Assembly: GCA_036563895.1 (NCBI GenBank)
Contig: DATCLN010000210.1
Location: 1 to 15,208 of the forward strand
DNA length: 15,208 bases
Source: ZCTH02-B3 sp036563895
GTDB lineage: Bacteria > Bacillota > Bacilli > Paenibacillales > Paenibacillaceae
Reading direction: 5' to 3'
Under the pieces are notes generated by a model that was not told where the DNA came from, ran no database searches, and worked only from the letters and a program-made list of their open reading frames with translations. Position numbers and translations under genes: made by a program. Positions within the stretch are counted from its first letter, which is position 1. Every line of letters begins with the position of its first letter. Shown here one piece after another: positions 1-6,700 of the stretch.

Positions 1-1
1 G

Positions 2-70
2 CTCATCACCATCCCGGTGTCGGGCATGCTTGGCGCTTTGGTTTACGGCGTCATCATGCTGCTCCGGTGA
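2..70 (+). CDS. C-terminal end of a membrane protein, probably PiT-family inorganic phosphate permease (partial)
   Basis: Only the last 22 codons are present, ending at TGA 68-70. The peptide reads ITIPVSGMLGALVYGVIMLL plus a final Arg: one hydrophobic helix with a Pro, small residues and a positive end. PiT-type phosphate permeases commonly end with a similar helix (a TIP or TLP motif, then small residues and a Tyr), so that is the best guess, but 22 residues cannot settle it. A hydrophobic C-terminal helix is seen directly; the family name is inference. The gene runs in the same direction as the DUF1861 gene that starts 151 bases downstream, and no terminator was recognised between them. 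Confidence 0.45.
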   Translation, partial: LITIPVSGMLGALVYGVIMLLR

Positions 71-194
71 ACGGTGAACGCCGGTCTGCCGTGACAAGCC
101 GAATGCCGCCCGATGCCGATTCCCGGAAGGCGGCTTTGGGCCGAAGGACTGGAACGCGGGGAGGAAACCGTACTAAAATGAAAGTAAGCGAATA

Positions 195-207
195 CGCGAA
201 ATTCGCG
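195..207. promoter_or_regulatory. Short perfect palindrome just upstream of the DUF1861 ribosome site
   Basis: CGCGAA-A-TTCGCG is a 6-bp inverted repeat with a one-base centre. It ends 1 base before the GGGAGG ribosome-binding site (209-214) of the gene starting at 222. A repressor operator or a small RNA fold masking the ribosome site are both possible. Chance is also possible in GC-rich DNA. The bases 71-194 before it show no other clear signal. Confidence 0.3.
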
Positions 208-221
208 CGGGAGGCCGGCCG

Positions 222-1169
222 ATGATCGCCGCGGCACACCGGGCCAAATCATGCGTGGAACTGGTACGGGCGTTCCGCCAGAACATGCCGAAACGGCGCG
301 GCGAGAAGCTGCGTTTCGAGGGCGTCGGGGAGCGCGACGTCTACAATATCACCGCCCCCTTCATGGATGAAGGCGAATGGGTGATCGCGGGGCGGGTGGA
401 GCATCGGAACGACGAGCGTTCGCAGGTGATGTTTTTCGTCGAACGGGGCGGCGTATGGGTGCCCCGGGAAGGCGCGCCGGTTTTTTCGTTGCAGGATCCG
501 TTTTTCACCTTTATCGGGGGAGAACTCGTTTTCGGCGGCGTGGAAGTGGAGTTTGATCCGGACGATCCGTATTACATCACGACCTGGAGGACGGTATTTT
601 ACCGGGGGCCGCGCATCGTCGACTTGAGGCGGTTCGCGGTGGGCCCGCCGGCGATGAAGGACATCCGTCTGGTGGAGATCGGCAAGAACCGGATCGGCAT
701 GTTCACGCGTCCGATGATCGTGGGGAGGACCCGCGCCGTGATCGGCTACACGGAAATCGCTTCCCTGGACGCGCTGACGGTGGAGGCCATCGAACGGGCG
801 GACCTCCTGATCGGCCAGTTCGCTCCCGACGAATGGGGCGGCGGCAACGAAGCGATGCTGCTGCGCAACGGCTGGATCGGCGTGCTCGGCCATATCGCGT
901 ACATGGACGAAGCCAACTACCGCCATTATTATCCGATGACCTTCGGTTTCCACCCGGATACGAAGCGGCATACGCCGATCAAGCTGATCGCCACGCGGGA
1001 CATGTTCCCGCCGGGACCGGCGAAGCGGCCGGACCTGCAGGACGTGCTGTTCAGCGGCGGCCTGCGCCGCAACGGGGACGGCACCGCCACGCTCTACACG
1101 GGCGTGAGCGACGCCGAGGCGCACCGCATCGTGATCGAGGATCCGTTCCTGGAATATGAAATGCTGTGA
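222..1169 (+). CDS. DUF1861 / MTP-1 family protein, putative mannoside phosphorylase or mannosyltransferase (GT108-related)
   Basis: A 315-residue protein, full length for DUF1861. Conserved blocks run in the expected order: YNITAPF (41-47), AGRVEHRND (56-64), LQDPF (90-94), LVFGGVE (102-108), WRTVFYRG (122-129), MKDIRLVEIG (145-154), FTRP (161-164), EWGGGNE (204-210), GVLGHIAY (220-227), KRPDLQDVLFSGG (268-280) and a C-terminal SDAEA..I.DPF. The fold is a five-bladed propeller related to GH130. Leishmania members are cytosolic beta-1,2-mannan mannosyltransferase/phosphorylases (CAZy GT108). The bacterial role is much less known, so the substrate here is inferred only at the level of a mannoside or related sugar. 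There is no signal peptide or membrane segment, so it is cytoplasmic. ATG 222 is chosen because GGGAGG (209-214) lies 7 bases upstream. The gene stands alone before a strong terminator. A phosphate permease end upstream would suit a phosphorolytic enzyme, but the link is weak. Confidence 0.88.
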   Translation: MIAAAHRAKSCVELVRAFRQNMPKRRGEKLRFEGVGERDVYNITAPFMDEGEWVIAGRVEHRNDERSQVMFFVERGGVWVPREGAPVFSLQDPFFTFIGGELVFGGVEVEFDPDDPYYITTWRTVFYRGPRIVDLRRFAVGPPAMKDIRLVEIGKNRIGMFTRPMIVGRTRAVIGYTEIASLDALTVEAIERADLLIGQFAPDEWGGGNEAMLLRNGWIGVLGHIAYMDEANYRHYYPMTFGFHPDTKRHTPIKLIATRDMFPPGPAKRPDLQDVLFSGGLRRNGDGTATLYTGVSDAEAHRIVIEDPFLEYEML

Positions 1170-1174
1170 CGCAA

Positions 1175-1216
1175 GGCGCCGGAACGCGGAAAGCCCGCTC
1201 CGGCGCCCGATTTTTT
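1175..1216 (+). terminator. Rho-independent terminator of the DUF1861 gene
   Basis: The arms GGCGCCGGA (1175-1183) and TCCGGCGCC (1199-1207) pair perfectly over 9 bp. An inner GCGG/CCGC stem (1186-1189 with 1195-1198) extends the hairpin. Six T residues follow at 1211-1216. It begins 5 bases after the stop codon. On the other strand there is no T-run after the hairpin, so it serves only the plus strand. The next 166 bases (1217-1382), up to the end of the convergent gene, show nothing recognisable. Confidence 0.9.
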
Positions 1217-1382
1217 CGGGCCGGGCAGGCGTGGTATGGCTGTGTTGCGGCCGGCGGCGGAGGCTGCGGAGGGATCGGCGGCACCGTGTGCGGTAGAGAG
1301 TGTTGTCGGGAGGGTGTTGCGGCACAGGGCTGCCGGGGCGGAACACCCGCCCGGGCAACTCGCCGTGAAGGTCAGGCCGCCC

Positions 1383-2087
1383 TCACGGCAGGAAAAGGTC
1401 GTGCGGCGGGAGATCGTCGGGGTCGCGGCCGTGTTCCGGAAGCCGGAAGCGGTCCCGGCGGCCGGTTCTTTTTCCCGCCGGACCGTCCGCCGCCCGGACC
1501 CGCGCGTAACCTCCGGACCGCCTGCGTCCGCCCCCCTGCGGCCGACGCCCGGCGCCGCGACGGACGCGGTTCCGATGGCGTCCGCCGCGACCGGCCGCAT
1601 GCCGGGCGCCCCGGCCGCCGCTCCGCTTTCTTCTGCGCCGCGGAATCTCGAGATCCGCGTCTGCGTCCGCGGTGCTGCTTTTCTTGGCCAGCAGCAGGCG
1701 CATCAGCGGGGCGAGCTGCTGCATGGTGCCGAACAGTTTCTGCATTTTGCCGATCGTGTTCAGGATGCCGTCGAGCCCGCCCATCCGGTCGACGAACGCC
1801 TTTAGCTGCCCCAGATTGAACGGCAGGCCGAAAAGTCCGCCTCCGCCGTAAGGCTGGGAGTAGCCGGCGGGGGATCCGCCGGAATATCCGCCGCCGTATC
1901 CCGTCGGTCCGCCGAACGGTCCTCCGCCATAGCCGGACGGACCGCCGAAAAACCCGCCGCCGGCCGGCGGTCCGCCGGCGGTTCCCGGGAAATCGTCAAC
2001 GCCCGGATACATCCCGCCGCCCGGAGGCTGGCGATCGGGCAGCCAGCCGCGGACGGCGGGCCATTTGCCGTTGTCCATGGGTCGCAT
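1383..2087 (-). CDS. Glycine-rich protein of unknown function with a conserved amphipathic segment
   Basis: A 234-residue protein. Residues 20-85 are rich in Gly, Pro, Tyr and Phe, with repeated GGP-x-GYGGG units. Residues 88-134 (LPFNLGQLKAFVDRMGG, then a run ending in QQLAPLMRLLL) are non-repetitive, amphipathic and look selected. A stretch of basic residues (RRRRKR from 150) and an Arg/Gly-rich tail follow. This build resembles Gly-rich proteins of Paenibacillaceae that are often mislabelled tyrosine kinase; no kinase motif is present. The tail past residue about 190 is poor in conserved-looking sequence, so the true end or reading frame there is uncertain. ATG 2087 sits 5 bases after a GGAAGG-type ribosome site. 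ATG 2078 is the alternative and lies farther from it. The gene is convergent with the DUF1861 gene and divergent from yerC. No function is assigned. Confidence 0.65.
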   Translation of the reverse strand: MRPMDNGKWPAVRGWLPDRQPPGGGMYPGVDDFPGTAGGPPAGGGFFGGPSGYGGGPFGGPTGYGGGYSGGSPAGYSQPYGGGGLFGLPFNLGQLKAFVDRMGGLDGILNTIGKMQKLFGTMQQLAPLMRLLLAKKSSTADADADLEIPRRRRKRSGGRGARHAAGRGGRHRNRVRRGAGRRPQGGGRRRSGGYARVRAADGPAGKRTGRRDRFRLPEHGRDPDDLPPHDLFLP

Positions 2088-2278
2088 CCCACCCTTCCTG
2101 GTGACAGCGTATGTGCGAATGTGCGTCCGCGCATGGACGGATGCCCGACCCGTTTGAAAAGCCGCAGGCCGGGGTGCGGTGGCGCGGAGCTGCAGGCTGG
2201 AATGCGGCGGTCGTGAAGCCGCGGGCCGCATCCGGCGCTGGGCTGATTTACTTCGGTGAAGCGTGAATACTGTAATGC

Positions 2279-2307
2279 TTGAAGAAATGCAAGAGTCAGC
2301 GTACAAT
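2279..2307 (+). promoter_or_regulatory. Sigma-A type promoter of yerC
   Basis: TTGAAG (2279-2284) and TACAAT (2302-2307) are separated by 17 bases, close to the TTGACA/TATAAT consensus. The expected transcript start near 2314 leaves a leader of about 26 bases containing the GGAGGGG ribosome site. The rest of the divergent gap (2088-2278) should hold the promoter of the minus-strand glycine-rich gene, but no convincing pair was found there. Confidence 0.7.
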
Positions 2308-2339
2308 AGACAGTGAAAATATCGCCGGAGGGGCTGCCC

Positions 2340-2723
2340 ATGCCGCTGTCGAAGCTGAAGGACAAGACGATCGACCAGCTTTTCGAGGCCATTCTGACGC
2401 TCAGGTCCGTGGAAGAATGCTATCTGTTTTTCGATGACCTGTGCACGGTGAACGAGATCCAGGCCCTTGCGCAAAGACTTGAGGTGGCCCGCATGCTGGG
2501 GTGCGGCTATACGTACAGCCGGATCGAGGCGGAAACGGGAGCCAGCACCGCGACGATTTCGCGCGTGAAACGCTGCCTGCTGTACGGCAACGACGGATAC
2601 AAAATGGCCCTGGAGCGCCTGGGACGTTTCGGCCCGGGCACGGATACGGACGGCGCCGGCAATCCGCAGGAAGCGGAAAAGGCCGGCAGCGCCCGAGGCG
2701 CGGCCGATCCGGGCAGCCGGTAA
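2340..2723 (+). CDS. yerC: YerC/YecD family TrpR-like DNA-binding regulator
   Basis: A 127-residue protein. Residues 1-95 match the YerC/YecD branch of the Trp repressor superfamily: KLKDKTIDQLFEAILTL, then EECYLFFDDLCTVNEIQALA, then AQRLEVARMLGCGYTYSRI and the helix-turn-helix ETGASTATISRVKRCL. YerC proteins are small cytoplasmic DNA-binding proteins found across Firmicutes. Their regulon is poorly defined and tryptophan binding is not established. The last 30 residues form a hydrophilic, low-complexity tail (GPGTDTDGAGNPQEAEKAGS) that looks like a lineage-specific extension. ATG 2340 is chosen over an in-frame GTG at 2313 because GGAGGGG (2327-2333) lies 6 bases before it. GTG 2313 has no ribosome site and would coincide with the likely transcript start. 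The family call is firm; the target genes are unknown. Confidence 0.92.
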   Translation: MPLSKLKDKTIDQLFEAILTLRSVEECYLFFDDLCTVNEIQALAQRLEVARMLGCGYTYSRIEAETGASTATISRVKRCLLYGNDGYKMALERLGRFGPGTDTDGAGNPQEAEKAGSARGAADPGSR

Positions 2724-2812
2724 TGGCACGGGGGCTGAAGGCACCGGCATTCGCAGCAAGATTTTCGGATCCGAGTCAAAAATCGCGCAAATTTTACCAA
2801 TTTAGTGTCACC

Positions 2813-2866
2813 AAATGCCATTGTTTTGGCCGAAACCCCGTTTCAAGCCAAAATAATGGCATTTTT
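2813..2866. repeat. Long AT-rich hairpin (palindromic element or terminator) after yerC
   Basis: AAATGCCATTGTTTTGGC (2813-2830) pairs with GCCAAAATAATGGCATTT (2847-2864) over 18 bp, the only imperfection being a G-U pair. The 16-base loop has its own stem GAAAC-ccc-GTTTC (2832-2844). Five T residues (2862-2866) end the right arm. It starts 90 bases after the yerC stop, so it could terminate yerC. But the stem is long and AT-rich in a GC-rich genome, and a second small stem TTTCG-agg-CGAAA (2871-2883) follows, so a dispersed palindromic element is also possible. Confidence 0.7.
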
Positions 2867-2945
2867 GTCGTTTCGAGGCGAAATGGCAGGCCGTGGCCGC
2901 TTGGGAGGCGCCTTTTTCCTTGCTGCCCGCCGGACAGGTTTTCCG

Positions 2946-2951
2946 TATGAT
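2946..2951 (+). promoter_or_regulatory. Candidate -10 box before the sensor kinase
   Basis: TATGAT at 2946-2951 lies 32 bases before the GTG start of the kinase. No well-spaced -35 is present: TTGCTG at 2920-2925 is 20 bases away, which is too far for a standard sigma-A site. It is a weak candidate only. Confidence 0.3.
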
Positions 2952-2982
2952 ACAAGTATCCCAAAAGGTGGGAGGAACTTCC

Positions 2983-4809
2983 GTGCGCAACTGGAGATCC
3001 GTCCGCTTCCGGCTGGTGATCGGGTTTCTGGCGATCCTGTTCCCCCTGGTGCTTTTTCTGCTGTACAACAACCTGTACGCCATGCGCATCGTGCAGGAGC
3101 AGATCACCGGACATTACAGCTCCCTGCTCAGGGAGCAGCTGGCGCACCAGGACCGCCTGCTCAAGTATGGCATCGAGTACCTGACGCAGCTGGAATACGA
3201 GCCGGATCTGCATCTGATCCAGGGCCTGTCGCCGGGGGATGACGAATACGAACTGGCGAAGATCCGGATGCACCGACGTTTCACGCTGGATGTAAACGCA
3301 TTCAGCCTGATGGATACCCTTTTTTTGTACATTGAGAAGGAAAACGATCTGCTCTACGCCACCAACCTCAGCTACAACGCGGAAGCGAAGCGGGAAGCGC
3401 TGCTGCGGCGGCTGGTGGGAGCCGGTGCGGCGGGCACGGGAGCGGCCGGCGCGGGCCAAGCCGGTGCGCCCGGCACGGGAGCGGCCGGCATGGGGCTTGC
3501 CGATCAGCGGTGGGAGTTTCTCACGGTGGGGGATACGGATTTTCTGGTGGCCATGGTCCCCTACGACAACGGCGTCATGGCCGGGGTTCTGGTGGCGGCC
3601 GTCCAGCTTCAGGAGATGCTGGGCAACTTCGACGTCGGACCCGGCGGGGGCTTTTTCCTGGCGGATTCGGAAGGGCGGTTGCGCTCGCCGGGCGATTTTC
3701 CGCCCGCGCGGAGCGAAGCGTTCCGCCGCGCGGCTGTCGTTTCGGAAGGGGTCATCCAGGGCGTCCGTCACGAAGGCCGGTCCTACATCGTCATTTCGCA
3801 CCGGTCGCAGGAGGCGGATCTGCATTTCGCGCTGGTGACCACGCGGTCGCACCTGCTCAAGAATCTGCCGTTTTTCCAGAAGATGATGTACTTCTGGATT
3901 CCGCTGGCGACGGCGGTGCTGCTGGCGCTGTATCTCGGTTTTCTGCAGCGCGTCATGTTCCGCCCGCTGGCCCGGCTCATCCAGGGCATGCGGCAGATCG
4001 GCCAGGGGAATTTCCAGATCCGGCTGCCGGTAGGGCCGGAGAATAACGAGTTTTCTTTCGTCAGCGGCACGTTCAACCGGATGGCGGAGCAGATCGAGAA
4101 GCTGAAAATCGACGTGTACGAGGAGCAGCTGCGCCTGCAGGAAGCGGAATACCGCCATCTGCAGATCCAGATCAACCCGCATTTTTACATGAACAGCCTG
4201 AATATCATTTACAACCTGGCCGCCCTGAAAGATTACCGCGCGGTGCAGAAGCTGTCCCTGCATCTGGCCGAATATTTCCGCTTCCTGATGCTGTCCCACC
4301 GGACGGTGGTGCGGCTCGAGGATGAGATCCGCCACATCCGGCACTACCTGGAGATCCAGAAAATGCGCTACGTCTCGAAGCTGGAGTACGAGATTCACGT
4401 AGATCCGGCGCACGGGGCGGTGCCGGTGTCCCCGCTGATTTTGCAGCCGTTTGTGGAAAATTCGGTGATCCACGGCTTCGGCGGCCGGAAGCCGGACGGG
4501 GGGCCCTTCCGCATCGTGATCCGGTCCGAGGACGACCCGGAAAACCCCGGCATGATCCGGCTCACCCTGGCCGACAACGGCCCGGGCTTCCCCGAATCCG
4601 TGCTGGAGACGCTGAACAACGGGGCGGAATTCGGGCCGCACGGCCGGGAACGCGTGGGCATCTGGAACGTGCTCAGGCGGTTCCGCATGCTGTATGGCGG
4701 GGAAGGCGACATTACGTTCCGCAACGCGCCGGAGGGCGGCGCGGTGGTGGAGGTGCTGCTGCCGGCCAGGAGCGCCCATGCGGAGCGATTCGAAAGTTCG
4801 GCAGGGTGA
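2983..4809 (+). CDS. YesM-type sensor histidine kinase of a carbohydrate-uptake locus
   Basis: A 608-residue membrane sensor kinase. A first membrane helix lies at about residues 11-29 (LVIGFLAILFPLVLFLLYN), then a large extracellular sensor region, and a second helix at about 303-321. HAMP follows at about 324-376. The His_kinase (PF06580) block QIQINPHFYMN carries the phosphoacceptor His400. The ATPase domain has an N-box in LQPFVENSVIHGF (487-499) and a G-box DNGPG (531-535). It should autophosphorylate and pass phosphate to the regulator 75 bases downstream in response to an external, probably sugar, signal. A Gly/Ala-rich insert (about 146-171) in the sensor region comes from a 39-bp tandem duplication. 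GTG 2983 is chosen because GGGAGGA lies 6 bases before it. An in-frame start at 2893 and ATG 2947 lack ribosome sites and would add residues ahead of the helix. The signal is unknown. Confidence 0.92.
   Translation: MRNWRSVRFRLVIGFLAILFPLVLFLLYNNLYAMRIVQEQITGHYSSLLREQLAHQDRLLKYGIEYLTQLEYEPDLHLIQGLSPGDDEYELAKIRMHRRFTLDVNAFSLMDTLFLYIEKENDLLYATNLSYNAEAKREALLRRLVGAGAAGTGAAGAGQAGAPGTGAAGMGLADQRWEFLTVGDTDFLVAMVPYDNGVMAGVLVAAVQLQEMLGNFDVGPGGGFFLADSEGRLRSPGDFPPARSEAFRRAAVVSEGVIQGVRHEGRSYIVISHRSQEADLHFALVTTRSHLLKNLPFFQKMMYFWIPLATAVLLALYLGFLQRVMFRPLARLIQGMRQIGQGNFQIRLPVGPENNEFSFVSGTFNRMAEQIEKLKIDVYEEQLRLQEAEYRHLQIQINPHFYMNSLNIIYNLAALKDYRAVQKLSLHLAEYFRFLMLSHRTVVRLEDEIRHIRHYLEIQKMRYVSKLEYEIHVDPAHGAVPVSPLILQPFVENSVIHGFGGRKPDGGPFRIVIRSEDDPENPGMIRLTLADNGPGFPESVLETLNNGAEFGPHGRERVGIWNVLRRFRMLYGGEGDITFRNAPEGGAVVEVLLPARSAHAERFESSAG
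3422..3499 (+). repeat. 39-bp imperfect tandem duplication inside the kinase gene
   Basis: Units 3422-3460 and 3461-3499 share CCGGTGCG, then GGCACGGGAGCGGCCGGC, with few differences. The unit is 13 codons, so the frame is kept. It encodes a Gly/Ala-rich stretch (AGAAGTGAAGAGQ, then AGAPGTGAAGMGL) in the extracellular sensor region. Confidence 0.85.
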
Positions 4810-4884
4810 AGGGCAAAAGCGGGAAACGGAGCGGGTCGCGCCACCGGGAAAGTAAAAAATCGGACACGGGGAGGTGAGAACGGG

Positions 4885-6510
4885 ATGCTGACCATGCTGG
4901 TCGTGGACGACGAACTGTACGCCCTGCAGGGGATCACCCGCGGCATCGACTGGAGCGATCTGCCGTTCTCGGAAATCCTGGAGGCGGAAAGCGCGGAGGA
5001 AGCGATGCGGATCATGGCGGAGCGTCCCGTCGACCTTGTCATTTCCGACATCGAAATGCCGGGCGGCAACGGTCTGGATCTGCTCCGCTGGATTCACGAA
5101 CGCGGGATTGCGGCGGTGACCGTGTTCCTGACCGGACACGCCCGTTTCGAATACGCGCAGGAAGCGCTGCAGCACGGCTGCTTCGACTACGTCCTGAAGC
5201 CGGTGGATCACGAGGCGCTGAAGGACGTGGTGCGGCGGGCGGTGCGGGAAATCGAGGAGCGGCGCCGGCGGCGGTCGTTCGAGGAGATGCTGGAGACATA
5301 CCGCCGGCAATGGGAGGAGCAGCTGCCCGTCCTCGTCGACCGGTTCTGGCAGGAGCTGCTCACGGGCCGCGTGGCCGATTCGCCGGAGCGGCTGAACCTT
5401 CGGCTGCGTCAGCTCGGTCTTCCGCTCCAGGCGGACAGCCCGGTGCTGCCGGTGCTGCTCAGCGTGGAGCAGTGGGACATCGAGCTGGACGCCCGGGACG
5501 AGAGCATCATGGAGTACGCCCTGCGCAAGGCGGCGTCGGAAACGATCCTGGGCGACCGGCCGGGTACGGTGCTGCAGGACGTGGCGGAGCTGAGCCTGGT
5601 GCTGCTCTACGACCCGGACCGCACGGAGCAGGGGCGGCGCCGGCTGCTGGAGGACTGCCGCCGCTTCGTCAGCGCTTGCGCCGCGTACTTCCACTGCCGG
5701 CTGTCCTGCTACGTGGGCGAGGCGGCGGCGCTGGGGGGCCTCGCGGAAGAGGTGTCGCGGCTGCAGCAGCTGGAAAGCGCCAATATGGTCAGCCGGCAAA
5801 CGGTCATCGACGCGGCGGAGCACGGGGCGGCGGAGGAGGACCCGTCCGGAGGCGGCGCCGCGCTTCCCCTGATGCCTTTCATGGAGTGGGGGGTGCTGCT
5901 GGACATCGGAGAATACGAGGAGCTGTCCGCCCGCATCGGCGCGGCGCTGGACGCGCTGGCCGGAAGCCAGGCGGGCCGCGGCGGCATGGAGACGTTCCGG
6001 CACGGTTTTCTCCACATGCTGTACCAGTTCGCGGCGCGCCGGGGCTGGCCCGCGGAGGAAATTACCGCGCTTCCCGGCATGGGCGACGTGCTGGGGGCGC
6101 GGACGCTGCCGCAGCTCCGGCAGGCCGTCCTCCGGTCGCTGGAGGCGGCGGCGGAAGCGGCGCGGGACCGGCAGCGGGAGTGCTCCGCGGTGGTCGCCAA
6201 GGTGCAGTCGTTCATCCGCGAGCGGCTGCACGGGGAGCTGAGCCGGGACGAGATCGCCGCCGCGGTGTACCGCAATCCTGCCTACGTGTCGCGCCTGTTC
6301 CGCAAGGAAACCGGCATGTCCCTGACCGAATACATCGCCCGGGCGCGGATCGAGGAGGCCAAGCGCCTGCTGGTGGAGACCAACGACAAGATCAGCCACA
6401 TCGCGGAATCGGTGGGATACGTCCATCTGTCCTATTTCGCCAAACTGTTCCGGAAAGTAACCGGCCTTACCCCGCAGGAATTCCGGAAAAAACACCGTCC
6501 CGTGGATTGA
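4885..6510 (+). CDS. YesN-type response regulator with AraC-family DNA-binding domain
   Basis: A 541-residue cytoplasmic regulator. The N-terminal receiver has the acidic pair Asp8-Asp9 (LVVDDE), phosphoacceptor Asp55 (LVISDIEMPGG), Thr83 (FLTGH) and Lys105 (LKPVD). The middle, about 120-430, has no recognised domain and is typical of this family. The C-terminal AraC domain (about 436-541) has two helix-turn-helix units: LSRDEIAAAVYRNPAYVSRLF, split as LSRDEIAAAVYRN and PAYVSRLFRKETG, and ISHIAESVGYVHLSYFAKLF, ending with LTPQEFRKK. Its partner is the kinase upstream (75-base gap, same strand), and the likely target is the permease promoter about 60-110 bases downstream. ATG 4885 has a strong GGGGAGGTG ribosome site (4868-4876) 8 bases before it. 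Nothing is missing from the phosphorylation or DNA-binding motifs. Confidence 0.93.
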   Translation: MLTMLVVDDELYALQGITRGIDWSDLPFSEILEAESAEEAMRIMAERPVDLVISDIEMPGGNGLDLLRWIHERGIAAVTVFLTGHARFEYAQEALQHGCFDYVLKPVDHEALKDVVRRAVREIEERRRRRSFEEMLETYRRQWEEQLPVLVDRFWQELLTGRVADSPERLNLRLRQLGLPLQADSPVLPVLLSVEQWDIELDARDESIMEYALRKAASETILGDRPGTVLQDVAELSLVLLYDPDRTEQGRRRLLEDCRRFVSACAAYFHCRLSCYVGEAAALGGLAEEVSRLQQLESANMVSRQTVIDAAEHGAAEEDPSGGGAALPLMPFMEWGVLLDIGEYEELSARIGAALDALAGSQAGRGGMETFRHGFLHMLYQFAARRGWPAEEITALPGMGDVLGARTLPQLRQAVLRSLEAAAEAARDRQRECSAVVAKVQSFIRERLHGELSRDEIAAAVYRNPAYVSRLFRKETGMSLTEYIARARIEEAKRLLVETNDKISHIAESVGYVHLSYFAKLFRKVTGLTPQEFRKKHRPVD

Positions 6511-6536
6511 GCGCGAAAAGCGCCTTCTTTTTTTTT
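6511..6536 (+). terminator. Probable Rho-independent terminator after the response regulator
   Basis: GCGC (6511-6514) and GCGC (6520-6523) form a short stem around GAAAA. A run of nine T residues follows at 6528-6536. The stem is only 4-5 bp, so termination may be partial, letting some transcripts continue into the permease genes. Confidence 0.6.
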
Positions 6537-6566
6537 ACGTGCCCGCCTCCATTTTTCATCTTCCAT

Positions 6567-6592
6567 GTCACCGGAGTGTCAAAAAGGTCACC
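6567..6592 (+). promoter_or_regulatory. Direct repeats GTCACC, candidate AraC-type regulator site
   Basis: GTCACC occurs at 6567-6572 and again at 6587-6592, exactly 20 bp apart (about two helix turns), just upstream of the transporter promoter region. AraC-family proteins often bind such direct repeats, and the regulator encoded immediately upstream is the natural candidate. The repeats are seen directly; the binding protein is inferred. Confidence 0.45.
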
Positions 6593-6602
6593 CCGATAGA
6601 TA

Positions 6603-6629
6603 GAAGCGCTTCCGGATCGCCCCTAAAAT
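6603..6629 (+). promoter_or_regulatory. cre/LacI-type palindrome and candidate -10 box of the transporter operon
   Basis: GAAGCGCTTC (6603-6612) is a perfect palindrome with the AAGCGCTT core of catabolite-responsive (CcpA) and other LacI-family operators. TAAAAT (6624-6629) is a plausible -10 box. The palindrome would then sit across the -35/spacer region, a blocking position. No good -35 is present, as expected for an activator-dependent promoter. Transcription would start near 6636, leaving a leader of about 65 bases to the permease start. Confidence 0.5.
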
Positions 6630-6700
6630 GGAAAACGAATTCCCGGTCGCGGACCCGGAAGCCCAGCCGACACCTGCAAACGGAAAGGAACTGGTCTTAA

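Noticed and set aside
1320..1360. GC-rich inverted repeat near the end of the glycine-rich gene as its terminator
   Set aside because: The stem is short and interrupted, and there is no T-run on the minus strand.
1166..1819. Two overlapping plus-strand open frames (from 1166 and 1236)
   Set aside because: Their compositions are Arg/Gly/Ala-rich without motifs, they overlap the terminator after the DUF1861 gene, and they oppose the better-supported glycine-rich minus-strand gene.
2893..2982. Longer N-terminus of the sensor kinase
   Set aside because: The upstream starts lack ribosome sites, while GTG 2983 has GGGAGGA 6 bases before it and places a basic residue cluster directly before the first membrane helix.
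2794..6495. A 1233-codon open frame on the minus strand opposite the kinase and response regulator genes
   Set aside because: It is rich in Arg, His, Pro and Gln with no domain, and mirrors two well-supported plus-strand genes. High GC at third codon positions keeps the antisense frame open.
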